Assembly: GCF_027925525.1 (NCBI RefSeq)
Contig: NZ_BSDJ01000006.1
Coordinates: 1-64,000 of the forward strand
Length of the DNA stretch: 64,000 nucleotides
Origin: Paenibacillus tyrphae
Lineage (GTDB): Bacteria; Bacillota; Bacilli; Paenibacillales; NBRC-103111
Direction: 5' to 3'
The notes under the pieces were generated by a model that was not told the origin of the DNA, searched no databases, and saw only the letters and a list, made by a program, of their open reading frames with translations. How positions within the stretch are numbered: position 1 is the stretch's first letter; each line of letters opens with the position of its first letter. Shown here one piece after another: positions 24,952-33,589 of this stretch. A program made the position numbers and the translations under genes.

Positions 24952-26190
24952 CTAGTGCCGGACAGCTTCGCTTTGAAGAATTTTAGTTATTTGTTCTGCG
25001 AAGTTGGATCTGGCGAATATCCCGATCGCCACTGACCCTAAAGTTACCAGAGAAGCAATGACATATATAGTCTGAATGCCGAAAGTATCGGCCACCCATC
25101 CAAGAGAAAGCAATGAAACACTGAAAAACACATTGTTCGTTACCTCAAGACAAGCCATGACCTTCGGCAGCTTATCTTTTTCAGCGTTTTCTTGTAACAA
25201 AGTTCTCCTAATTACTGCCGTTACTTGTAGGGGTGGACCCATTATAAACATCAGAGCTATTGCTACAAAAGGGTTTCCATTAAATGCGAATGCTCCTGCT
25301 ATGGCCGCATAAATCGCCAGACCCCATAACATTAAGGGGAATTTTTTATTATTAAAGTAATTCGAAACTGAAACCACAAGCAACCCACCTATAATAGATC
25401 CCGCAAAGAAAGATCCATTTGCCAATCCCCACCAACTCTCATCTTTGTTAAGAACCTGAACGCAAAACGCAAGCACAAAGGCACCAAGCCAAGCTGTTCC
25501 GCCAATTGTATCTATTGCATCAACTATAAAGATAGTTCTTATTCGCTTGTTACGAAAAGATGTCTTCCATCCTTCCGCAGCTTGCTCCCATTTTGACTCT
25601 TTATTATATGATTTTTTTTCTTGATCGCTATTGTCCTTGACCAGAGAAGCAAGTATTGTAGCGATAAACAATGATGCTAAAACGATAATCATGGAATTAA
25701 ATGTTCCAAGCATAATCACCAAAACACCGCTGAAAGCCCAACTAGAACATTTAATGATCTGATCGGTTGTGGATACCAACCCATTTACTTTTATCAATGC
25801 CTCTTTGGTGGCTAGTCGAGGAATTATGGAATTTCTGCAAGGCTTAACCCAGCCATCGAAAAATGAAATACAAAAAATCAGCAAAAACAGGAGGGCCAAG
25901 GGGATTGATTCCGTTAAAAAATAATAAATCATTAAGCATGAGAAGATTGAGAATTGCGCTAATTGAGCGAATACCAGTATCTTTACCAATCTGAACCTGG
26001 AAACCACTAACGGAAAAACTAAACCGCTTACGATCTGTGAAAGATATCGCATCAAAGGTACAATTACGGTGGACAACAATGAATGTGTGTTTCCAAAGAC
26101 AAAAGAAATTACTGTCATTAAGTAAATGATGTCTGCAACGTTTGAAATTGTTTGACTTCCCCATAAAAGATAAAATGACCTCTTAATCAT
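24952..26190 (-). CDS. MFS transporter (MFS_3-like)
   Basis: A 412-residue membrane protein with about 12 segments, of the major-facilitator group often annotated as enterobactin or macrolide exporters (N-terminus FYLLWGSQTISNVADIIYLMTVISF). There is no strong motif for a given drug. A conserved-looking WVKPCRNSIIPRLA loop lies near residue 115. It is AT-richer than the window average and lies downstream of the toxin-immunity pair on the same strand, but the hairpin at 26262-26289 separates them, so it probably has its own promoter (a TATAAT is present on the minus strand near 26250). Confidence 0.75.
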   Translation of the reverse strand: MIKRSFYLLWGSQTISNVADIIYLMTVISFVFGNTHSLLSTVIVPLMRYLSQIVSGLVFPLVVSRFRLVKILVFAQLAQFSIFSCLMIYYFLTESIPLALLFLLIFCISFFDGWVKPCRNSIIPRLATKEALIKVNGLVSTTDQIIKCSSWAFSGVLVIMLGTFNSMIIVLASLFIATILASLVKDNSDQEKKSYNKESKWEQAAEGWKTSFRNKRIRTIFIVDAIDTIGGTAWLGAFVLAFCVQVLNKDESWWGLANGSFFAGSIIGGLLVVSVSNYFNNKKFPLMLWGLAIYAAIAGAFAFNGNPFVAIALMFIMGPPLQVTAVIRRTLLQENAEKDKLPKVMACLEVTNNVFFSVSLLSLGWVADTFGIQTIYVIASLVTLGSVAIGIFARSNFAEQITKILQSEAVRH

Positions 26191-26261
26191 AAATTAGTCC
26201 ATTTCCCTCTTTCATAAATTTGCCTGCGTTTGTATTTATATGTAAATTATAACATAAATAA

Positions 26262-26289
26262 CACACCGGAAGGAAACCCTTCCGGTGTG
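26262..26289 (-). terminator. Terminator after the immunity gene
   Basis: CACACCGGAAGG and CCTTCCGGTGTG form a perfect 12-bp stem with a 4-base loop; on the minus strand it is followed by TTATTTATGTT. Confidence 0.8.
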
Positions 26290-26319
26290 CCTTCTACTTC
26301 ACAACTCTTTCAGACGGTA

Positions 26320-26901
26320 CTATTCTTCCATTTCATTAAGTTCATCTAGTGAAATCTCTTCTGGCTGATAGTTTTTTAGTGAATAGTTGTTCCAATACCA
26401 GAAAAAAGCACCCTGGGAAACAATAAGTCTTTCAAACCATAATTCGAAATTAAGATCAATTGCTTTAAATTCATCCGCAAGGTTTAGAATTGAGCCTTCG
26501 AATAAGTAGTCTTCCCTTCCTTCTTTGACCCGCAACGAATCAATAAAAATAATGGTTTGGTCATACTTCGCAATGGCATACAGGTTAGGAGGGAGTTCGT
26601 TTTGTTCCGAGTATTCCATAATTTCCTCCAAGCCAAAAATATACCATGGAGTATCAACATACTCGGACTGATCTTGAAACAATATAGCGCCATCGTGCAT
26701 TTTCAAGAAATCGATGTAACTCGTTGGCAAGAAAAAGTCTGTCTCTTTTACAAAGCCGTAGATTTGATCTGGCGTAGCGCCTTTATACAAAGAGCATGTG
26801 CAAGGAATAACATAACCCGATTCTCTTTGAATCCAAAGGATCGGTTGTTTCGCCAAACGAGCCTTTAAGCTTTTCAAGGTCAGATATACAATTTTGTTCA
26901 T
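26320..26901 (-). CDS. SUKH/SMI1-KNR4-family immunity protein
   Basis: A 193-residue acidic, aromatic-rich protein of the SUKH (SMI1/KNR4) fold. Landmarks are LPTSYIDFLKMHDGAIL (about 65-81) and WYIFGLEEIMEYSE, the standard core of this family. SUKH proteins are the commonest immunity partners of nuclease toxins in polymorphic toxin systems. Its start overlaps the stop of the HNH nuclease gene as ATGA (26898-26901), so it is made together with the toxin. This overlap and the family strongly suggest it neutralises that nuclease in the cytosol. A terminator follows. Confidence 0.82.
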   Translation of the reverse strand: MNKIVYLTLKSLKARLAKQPILWIQRESGYVIPCTCSLYKGATPDQIYGFVKETDFFLPTSYIDFLKMHDGAILFQDQSEYVDTPWYIFGLEEIMEYSEQNELPPNLYAIAKYDQTIIFIDSLRVKEGREDYLFEGSILNLADEFKAIDLNFELWFERLIVSQGAFFWYWNNYSLKNYQPEEISLDELNEMEE

Positions 26902-27991
26902 TGATAATAAGCCCACCAATTTGAGAATTGATAATGTTTATCTGCGTACAAAGGAATTAAATTATCAAAAGAGTTATCGCCTCCAAAATTCAAAGGTCTG
27001 ATATGATGTATCTCAATACCCGCCTGCCAATTTACGTATCCGTATCGTTTGTCATAATAATCTTTATACTGTCCCTTCACCGTATTATTAAATGTTTTTC
27101 TCAAAGCTTCAACAACATCAGACGATACTCTGGAGTAAGTTGTAGTATCGGGAGGAAAAGCGTTTAAATACCCGTTTACATCTATACCGTACCAAAAAGG
27201 ATACAGTACCCCGATTTTATTGAGCAGTATTTCGGTCGTCTGATTTCCATCTGTGGCATAGCCAGCCGTGCTTCCGTCAGGATTTCTCCAAATTGCAAAA
27301 TTAGACGACTGATACCAGTAAAAGCTTGTATTATTCGCGCTAACATATTTCCTTTCCGATTTTCCTACAAATGGATATAGCCAATTATAGTTTAATACAT
27401 CTGTTACCGTATAGCTCCCGTATTTATTCGGCCCTCTTGATAATGAAAGCTGCCCCCAACAGTAGCAGGCAGACTACCTTCCACGGCAGTTAGTGCAATC
27501 TCCAAATACGGGCTTGTATTTCCTGTGATAACAAAATCCGCTGAATAGTACGCCACTGAGACGCCACTACCGAGTCTGCCTCCACTGACTCCCGCAGAAG
27601 GATCAATAGTTGAAAATTCTGTGTTTGATTGTCCAACATTTTTCAGATTGTATACGCTGTGCTCTTTTCCGGATTCAGAGTAGGTGATGACATCGTTGGG
27701 CTTCAAGAAGGATGCGCTTAATTCGTTGGCTAATTGGTCCGCATTCTTATTCGAAGCATGACTTTTGCCGACGTTATCACCTTCGATTACCTTAACTGCC
27801 TTATCTTTGTCATAGACAACCGAAAATTTGTGAGAAATTCGAATTTCCTTTTTCTCAGTGTTATCCAGCAGAACAGCATTGTTTTTAGCTGATGTTGAAT
27901 CAGCCGCAGCGGCAGGAAGCACACTTGAGAGAACGAAAGACAAGCTCAGGATAGCAGGTAATAAGTATTTCCCAATTTTCTTAATACCCAT
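26898..27991 (-). pseudogene. Secreted HNH nuclease toxin, interrupted by one frameshift
   Basis: Two frames make one gene. The first (27991 to 27404) gives a signal peptide (about 1-30, ending AAA-AD) and an exported N-terminal region. The second has no start of its own but stays open from about 27473 to 26898 and ends in an HNH nuclease domain with EIHHIRPLNFGGDNSFDNLIPL. Adding one base in the G5 run (27457-27453 on the minus strand) joins them smoothly (...PATVGGQLSLSRGPNKYG...) into a 364-residue protein. The SUKH gene overlaps its stop. So this is either a recent mutation, a homopolymer sequence error, or regulated slippage. Start ATG 27991 follows GAGGAGTGA. The intended role is a secreted DNase or RNase toxin. 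Confidence 0.75.
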
Positions 27992-28061
27992 TGGAAATGT
28001 CACTCCTCTATTGATTTTTTTGCAAACAAGAAACGAAACAATTGTTACTAAAACCTATCTG

Positions 28062-28072
28062 CCCCCCCCCCC
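28062..28072. repeat. Run of 11 C in the divergent toxin/regulator region
   Basis: Eleven consecutive C bases lie about 70 bases before the toxin start. Long homopolymers near promoters change length by slippage and can switch genes on and off. Confidence 0.9.
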
Positions 28073-28192
28073 TTTGGGATAATTTGGACATCTCATCGGC
28101 CGGTTAGGTTGTCCAACCACAAAGTACCATAAAAACCCATTATATGTTAAGACCTATTTTTGTGCCAATCTGCCTATTTAAAAGTCCTGAAA

Positions 28193-28253
28193 AATTACAT
28201 GTAATTCCTAATTATAGTATTTTATTTACATTTTTATTTGGCCGATGTAATAT
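28193..28253 (+). promoter_or_regulatory. Palindrome and promoter of the RRNPP-like regulator gene
   Basis: AATTACATGTAATT (28193-28206) is a perfect 14-bp palindrome. A promoter, TTTACA (28225-28230), 17-base spacer, TAATAT (28248-28253), follows. The palindrome is centred about 60 bases before the expected start point, a position used by activators such as PlcR. Binding by the downstream regulator is inference. Confidence 0.65.
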
Positions 28254-28284
28254 TATGGGTATATTGAAGTGGAGGAGATTGGTA

Positions 28285-29514
28285 ATGGTATCGACCGTTC
28301 AAAGTCTAAGAACTGTTGTAGAAATTGAAATACAACACCATGGTTATACTCCTTTACAATTTAGCGAGCTTGCAGGAATCCGTATTGATCAACTGGATTA
28401 CCCCCGGTCTGTCACCATAGACCAACTCGAAAAGATAGCATCCCTTTTCGGGCGCCCACCCGGTTGGCTTTATGAGATGTATCTAAAGGAATGCTTTACA
28501 AGCGATAATCTCAGCATTTCGGAACAATTTGCACTGGCAGAAAGCCTATTTGAACAAGGAAAGAAATATGAAGCCGTACCGCTTTATCGTCATGTTGTCG
28601 AAAATGGTAACGGTTACGAACCGCAGTATATCATGAGTCAGTTCCGATTGTTTCAATCGCTCATTGGGACTGGTGTAGAAGAGAACAGGGAGGCTGTTTT
28701 TCGCTTCGAGGGTCATTACAAGTATCTGCCGGAGGATGTCCGGCTCGATGCACTTTTGCAAATGGCGAATGTTTACTACACCTTCGAGGATTGGAAAAAA
28801 GTCGAGCGATATGCTGACGAGCTTAGGGAACTGGCAACCAAAATATACGAGGAACAATTAAAAAATGGTAAACCTTACAATTTCCTTAGAACACAACGGC
28901 ATTTAGTGGTATATTATGGTCAAGGCTACCTTTTGAAGGGTGTTGCCTTGGCGAAACAGGATCAGTACGGGGAAGCGAAAGAGTATGTTTTAGGGTATTC
29001 CGATCTTGGAGGGTTTCAATTCCTTGACGAGACTGGTCAAAAGGAGGTTGAGAAGTTCAGGGTTTGGGGTAAAGGGAACATGTATGCTCTTGAGGTGAGT
29101 ACGGGAAATGAAACTGTCATCCCGGAGTATCTGACCTATATCGAAGAGCATCCAAATGAATATGTTTCTGGGGCCATGCATGTTGCTAAAGCAGCATGCA
29201 AATTTAATTTTTCTGTCGATGAAATTCTGGAAAAATTGTCTGTGAAACTCCCTGATATCAATTCTAGTATCACGCATATTCACGGAACCCAATTATTTCA
29301 TTTTTGGTACATGAAAGCAAAAATTAGTTTCAAGAAAAATCGTAGGCAAGCTGGAATTGATGAACTTTTACATGCTCTGCAATTTGCTCGGAAAATCCAG
29401 TATTATTCTGGCTTTGAAAAAAGCGTCTCATTGTTCTGGAAGTTTATTGACCATGCTTCCTCAACTCAAAGAATGGATTTTCATAACATTTTTGAAGGAG
29501 CGGTTGATTTATGA
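28285..29514 (+). CDS. HTH-TPR regulator of the RRNPP (peptide-pheromone receptor) type
   Basis: A 409-residue protein with a short N-terminal XRE-like helix-turn-helix (about 5-68) and then about 340 residues of helical TPR-like repeats (SISEQFALAESLFEQGKKYEAVPLYRHV; VRLDALLQMANVYYTFEDWKKVERYADEL; and others). This is the build of PlcR, NprR and AimR, cytosolic receptors that change DNA binding when a re-imported peptide sits in the TPR groove. The 46-residue exported peptide gene overlaps its stop by ATGA, exactly as pheromone genes follow their receptors. ATG 28285 after GGAGGAG is chosen over longer in-frame starts that cross the promoter. Targets are unknown; the divergent toxin is the first candidate. 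Confidence 0.78.
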   Translation: MVSTVQSLRTVVEIEIQHHGYTPLQFSELAGIRIDQLDYPRSVTIDQLEKIASLFGRPPGWLYEMYLKECFTSDNLSISEQFALAESLFEQGKKYEAVPLYRHVVENGNGYEPQYIMSQFRLFQSLIGTGVEENREAVFRFEGHYKYLPEDVRLDALLQMANVYYTFEDWKKVERYADELRELATKIYEEQLKNGKPYNFLRTQRHLVVYYGQGYLLKGVALAKQDQYGEAKEYVLGYSDLGGFQFLDETGQKEVEKFRVWGKGNMYALEVSTGNETVIPEYLTYIEEHPNEYVSGAMHVAKAACKFNFSVDEILEKLSVKLPDINSSITHIHGTQLFHFWYMKAKISFKKNRRQAGIDELLHALQFARKIQYYSGFEKSVSLFWKFIDHASSTQRMDFHNIFEGAVDL

Positions 29515-29651
29515 AGAAAGTAATTTTTTCATTGGTGATGGGTCTTGTTTTTTTGAGCGGAATTAATTTAGTACCACAACCACCCGTAACGTCTCAAAAT
29601 CCACCTGTACCGCAAATGTCTGCCCTGGACGATCATGGAGTCGGGGGCTAA
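29511..29651 (+). CDS. Candidate peptide-pheromone propeptide (46 residues)
   Basis: A small gene overlapping the receptor stop (ATGA, 29511-29514). The product has a Sec-type signal (MKKVIFSLVMGLVFLSGI), a proline-rich spacer (about 22-35) and a C-terminal SALDDHGVGG. Phr, PapR and NprX peptides are cut from such C-termini and re-imported by the oligopeptide permease, so the mature signal is likely 5-8 residues within the end of this protein. It is too short for routine annotation. A terminator follows closely. Confidence 0.72.
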   Translation: MKKVIFSLVMGLVFLSGINLVPQPPVTSQNPPVPQMSALDDHGVGG

Positions 29652-29667
29652 ACACCAGAAAAAATGA

Positions 29668-29704
29668 GTCCCGGCCAGTAAGCGAACTGGTTAGGGACTT
29701 TTTT
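29668..29704 (+). terminator. Terminator after the receptor-propeptide pair
   Basis: GTCCC-GG-CCAGT pairs with ACTGG-TTA-GGGAC and is followed by TTTTTTC, only 17 bases after the propeptide stop. Confidence 0.85.
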
Positions 29705-29796
29705 CATTTTACTACACCGCAGCACACGTATAACTTTGCCATGGAAACCGCATCCTAACGTGTAACTTATTCTCTCTAACACACAGGATGATCGCC

Positions 29797-31335
29797 ATGG
29801 CTTTTTTGCATAATTGGATTCGAGGAAAGAAGAGCTTTGCGGCGCAAGCGCAGGCGAACCATAAGCTGAATACCCCGATCAGCTCCGTATTAGCGCAAAA
29901 TATAGCCGATTTGCATGAGCTGTTCAGTCAGACGCCCGATTTGGTCGTACGTCATTTCGTGATCAAACAGACGGGCAATCAGGCGGCCATTGCTTATTTG
30001 GACGGGCTCACGGACAAAAACGCCCTTAACAAAGATGTGCTGCGCCCGCTTCAATTCGAAGCGGATTCGGATGCCCCGGGCAATTTACCCCGGGTGAACG
30101 TCGGGAATGTCCGGACCATAAGTCTGTGGTCCGATCTCGAAATGGCCATGCTGCAGGGCGTCAGCATTTTATTCGAGGATGGCCGCAACGATGCGGTTGT
30201 TTTCAATACGCAGGGGTGGCCGCAGCGGTCGATCGAAGACCCGCAGCTCGAGGCATCGCTTAAGGGTGCGCATCAAGGCTTTGTCGAAACCAGCAGCCAG
30301 AACATCGCGTTGATCCGCCGTTACATCCCGAACCGCGAACTGAAAATTAAGGAGCTGACGATTGGCCGCCGAGGGAACACCCTCGTATCCATCTTATATA
30401 TGGCTGATATCGTTCATCCCGAAGTGTTGAAGGAAATCGAAGACCGCATTCAACAGTCGGACATTGATGCCATTATTAACACGGGGGAATTGGCGGAATT
30501 GATCGAAGACAACCCGTACTCGCCTTTCCCGCAGTTTATCGCCACCGAACGCCCGGATTCGGCTGCCGCCCAATTGCTGCAAGGGAGATTTGTCGTCATC
30601 GTCGATCGTTCGCCCAGCGTACTGATCGGCCCTGCGACGTTTACATCGTTTTTTCAAAGTGTGGACGATTACAGTACGCGCTGGATGGTCGCATCCTTTA
30701 CACGTTTGCTGAGATTTATGGGCTTTACCGTAGCCGTCTTTTTGCCGGCGCTCTATATCGCCGTCATTTCCTTTAATTACGAGGTCATTCCGCTGCAGTT
30801 GTTGTTGTCGATCGGAGAATCCCGGGCGCGCGTTCCGTTTCCTCCGCTTGTCGAAGCACTGCTTATGGAAATTACGTTGGAAATGATGCGCGAAGCGGGG
30901 GTACGGCTTCCGGCACCGGTCGGACAAACGGTCGGAATCGTCGGGGGTATCGTGATCGGGCAAGCGGCCGTATCCGCGGGAATCGTCAGCAACATTATGG
31001 TTATCGTGGTCGCTTCCACGGCGATCGCTTCGTTTATTATCCCGAATTACGATATGGCTTCCGGCGTCCGGCTGATTCGGTTCCCGATGATGATCATTGC
31101 CGCGATGTTTGGGATTGTGGGCATGGTAATCGGCATGATGACCTTGATCGGACACTTGATTTCACTGGAATCGCTGGGCACGCCTTACGGCAATCCGATC
31201 GCTCCGATGCGGTTCGCGGATATGAAAGATACGTTCGTTCGGTTGCCCTTATGGCGCATGAAGACGCGTCCCAAGAGCTCGCGGGCCGTTAATTCGCAAA
31301 GAATGGGCGACAACCATCCGAAAGGTGACGGCTGA
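29797..31335 (+). CDS. gerA: GerA-type spore germinant receptor subunit A
   Basis: A 512-residue protein of the GerA family. A large cytosolic N-terminal region (about 1-280; SVLAQNIADLHELFSQTPDLVVRHF) is followed by several membrane segments (about 285-480). A-subunits bind germinants with B and C in the inner spore membrane. ATG 29797 has AGGA at ideal spacing; ATG 29788 in frame is the alternative. It heads a five-gene operon and its stop touches the next start. A forespore (SigG) promoter would be expected but I cannot identify one with confidence. Confidence 0.87.
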   Translation: MAFLHNWIRGKKSFAAQAQANHKLNTPISSVLAQNIADLHELFSQTPDLVVRHFVIKQTGNQAAIAYLDGLTDKNALNKDVLRPLQFEADSDAPGNLPRVNVGNVRTISLWSDLEMAMLQGVSILFEDGRNDAVVFNTQGWPQRSIEDPQLEASLKGAHQGFVETSSQNIALIRRYIPNRELKIKELTIGRRGNTLVSILYMADIVHPEVLKEIEDRIQQSDIDAIINTGELAELIEDNPYSPFPQFIATERPDSAAAQLLQGRFVVIVDRSPSVLIGPATFTSFFQSVDDYSTRWMVASFTRLLRFMGFTVAVFLPALYIAVISFNYEVIPLQLLLSIGESRARVPFPPLVEALLMEITLEMMREAGVRLPAPVGQTVGIVGGIVIGQAAVSAGIVSNIMVIVVASTAIASFIIPNYDMASGVRLIRFPMMIIAAMFGIVGMVIGMMTLIGHLISLESLGTPYGNPIAPMRFADMKDTFVRLPLWRMKTRPKSSRAVNSQRMGDNHPKGDG

Positions 31336-32439
31336 ATGAAGAAGTATGCGTTTAACGAGATCACGCTGATGCAATATATTTTGGCGATTCACGGGATGCA
31401 GATCGGGATCGGCGTGCTCCAGCTCCCCCGTCTGCTGGCGGAGAAGGCCGGAACCGACGGATGGATATCCTTGGTCATCGGCTGGCTGGTTGCCCTTACT
31501 GTCAGTCTGGTGATCATCCGGGTCATGAGATATTATCCGGAAGGAACGCTATTGGAGCTCCTGTCCCATCATTTCGGCCGCTGGGCAGGGAAGCTTGGGG
31601 CGCTCGTTTTTTGCGCATACTTCTTTTTCTTTTTCTTTATTGTCGTTGTCCGGGCCGTACTGTTTTTGAAGCTGTGGATTTTACCGCAGACCCCGGATGC
31701 GACGATCATGGTGTTGATTCTGATTCCGAGCTACCTCATTGTTCTGGGAGGCGTGCGCATTTTGGGCAGGTATGCGGAACTGGCATTTTATATGTCGTTG
31801 TGGCTTCCGTTCTTTTACCTGTTTCCTTTGTCGGTCAGCCACCATTGGCTTCATCTCCTTCCCGTACTGAAGGAAAGCTGGAAAAACATCTTGGAGACAT
31901 CCCTGACGACGATCGTGTCTTTCCTTGGATTTGAAACGGCGTTTTTCCTCTATCCCTTCTTGCAAAAGAAACAGTATGCTTCCAAAGGAATGATTGTCGC
32001 TAATATCCTCACTATGATCGTTTATCTGGGGGTTACTCTCATCTGCTTTGTTTTCTTCAGTCCGGACGAAATTACGCGGTACAACGAACCGACACTTAGC
32101 GTGCTGAAGGTAACGGAGCTCCGGTTTGTCGAGCGGATGGAAATTGTTTTCCTTGCATATTACCTGTTTATTCTGTCGACCACATTGATGCCGATGATGT
32201 ACTTTACCATTTTTTGCTCGAACTGGTTGTTCGGCACGAAGGCTTACCGCGCACACTTTCTGGTCTTGGCGGCAGTTGTTGTCGCTTATGTCGTTTTCTT
32301 TGTTCCGACATTTCCCCAGAGCGATAAGTCTCAGAAGATTTTCGGCAACATTGCGCTCTATCTTTGCTTTGTCCTGCCTTTCGTCTTATGGTTTCTGCTT
32401 TGGATGAAAACTCGTTCTGCTCGGAGGAAACTGGCATGA
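31336..32439 (+). CDS. gerB: GerB-type germinant receptor subunit B (first copy)
   Basis: A 367-residue membrane protein with about ten segments, of the APC-like spore germination permease family (N-terminus FNEITLMQYILAIHGMQIGIGVLQLPRLLAEKAGTDGW). It likely binds the germinant. It begins directly after the gerA stop and overlaps the gerC start by ATGA. It closely resembles the second GerB-type protein at 33590, with the same length, so the pair looks duplicated. Confidence 0.88.
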   Translation: MKKYAFNEITLMQYILAIHGMQIGIGVLQLPRLLAEKAGTDGWISLVIGWLVALTVSLVIIRVMRYYPEGTLLELLSHHFGRWAGKLGALVFCAYFFFFFFIVVVRAVLFLKLWILPQTPDATIMVLILIPSYLIVLGGVRILGRYAELAFYMSLWLPFFYLFPLSVSHHWLHLLPVLKESWKNILETSLTTIVSFLGFETAFFLYPFLQKKQYASKGMIVANILTMIVYLGVTLICFVFFSPDEITRYNEPTLSVLKVTELRFVERMEIVFLAYYLFILSTTLMPMMYFTIFCSNWLFGTKAYRAHFLVLAAVVVAYVVFFVPTFPQSDKSQKIFGNIALYLCFVLPFVLWFLLWMKTRSARRKLA

Positions 32440-33545
32440 AACGATGGCTTTCGCTCGGACTGCTGGTTATTCTGCTTGTGACCGGCTGTAGCAGCGATAA
32501 GATTAATGTCGAGGAGTTGACGCTTGGCTTAATGCTCGGCATGGATCTGGACCAAGATAACCATATGGTGTATTACTTGTCCAGCCCTGTGTTTAACAAG
32601 GAAGCGAAGAAGAAAAATGAAGAGTTCGGCCGCAAGACGGAAACGCTCCGCCAATCGATGACGGGGTTCGATGCGATGACGACCGGGCTGACCATTCGGG
32701 GAAAGGTGCAGGTTATGCTGGTAGGCAAACGCATCTTGCAGCATCCCGATTGGTTTCGGCTGTTCGATGTCGTATACCGGGACGCCAAGTATTCCGTGAA
32801 CGCCAGAGTTGTCGCTGTGGACGGCCCGGTTGCGGAAGTCATTAACTTTTACCCGATTGACAAGCCGCGGCTGCCCCTGCATATGACCAGATTGATCGAT
32901 ACGGCCAGCCGGAGGGGCATCACCGTGAAAACGACACTGCAGGAGCTGCACCGGCAAATGTATGAGAAAGGGGTGACGCCTTCGATCAGTGAAGTTAAGA
33001 TGGGCAAGGCTGTTGAGGTGAAAGGAACGGCCGTGCTGAATGAGCGTGGGAAGTATGCGGAACTGCTCAACTTGCAGGAGAGCACGTTGCTGCTTATTTT
33101 GCAGGAGCGCGGGAAGGAAATGAACCTTTCCGTTCAAATTCCGGGAGAGGACGAACGGGGACCGGTCCGCCGAAGCACGATCACCTTTCGGGTCAAAAGC
33201 GCCAAGACGAAAATTAAAACCAAGTACGTCCAAGACAGGTTTCAATTCGATATCGATGTCAAAATGTCTATTGCTTTGTCGGAGAAGTTATTCCCGTTTG
33301 ACGTCAGAAAAGGGGGAGAGAAGCTGCAGAAGGCTATTGAGGAGCAGTTGAAGCGGCAAATCGAACATATAATCAGCAGTTTTCAAAAGCATCAGATCGA
33401 TCCGATCGGTCTCGGGCTACACGCCCGCGCTTATGAATACCAAGCGTACAAGAAAGTGCAGGAGCATTGGGGCGAAGCATTCGCCAAGGCCGACGTGAAG
33501 CTTTCCGTGAAAACGGAAATTACCGATATGGGGCCGGTCAAATGA
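32436..33545 (+). CDS. gerC: GerC-type germinant receptor lipoprotein (first copy)
   Basis: A 369-residue lipoprotein (lipobox VTGC near residue 17) of the GerC family (VEELTLGLMLGMDLDQDNHMVYYLSSPVFNKEAKKK; the C-terminal domain QIDPIGLGLHARAYEYQAYKKVQEHW is typical). It anchors on the outside of the inner spore membrane. ATG 32436 overlaps the gerB stop by ATGA and has TCGGAGGAAACT upstream. Confidence 0.87.
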   Translation: MKRWLSLGLLVILLVTGCSSDKINVEELTLGLMLGMDLDQDNHMVYYLSSPVFNKEAKKKNEEFGRKTETLRQSMTGFDAMTTGLTIRGKVQVMLVGKRILQHPDWFRLFDVVYRDAKYSVNARVVAVDGPVAEVINFYPIDKPRLPLHMTRLIDTASRRGITVKTTLQELHRQMYEKGVTPSISEVKMGKAVEVKGTAVLNERGKYAELLNLQESTLLLILQERGKEMNLSVQIPGEDERGPVRRSTITFRVKSAKTKIKTKYVQDRFQFDIDVKMSIALSEKLFPFDVRKGGEKLQKAIEEQLKRQIEHIISSFQKHQIDPIGLGLHARAYEYQAYKKVQEHWGEAFAKADVKLSVKTEITDMGPVK

Positions 33546-33589
33546 ACTATACCCGGAGCATGTTCAATCCGTAAAGCGAGTGGTGACGA

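Noticed and set aside
27430..27470. Programmed -1 frameshift site in the toxin gene
   Set aside because: The G5 run is not a canonical X-XXY-YYZ heptamer in the reading frame and no strong downstream pseudoknot stood out; mutation or sequence error is simpler.
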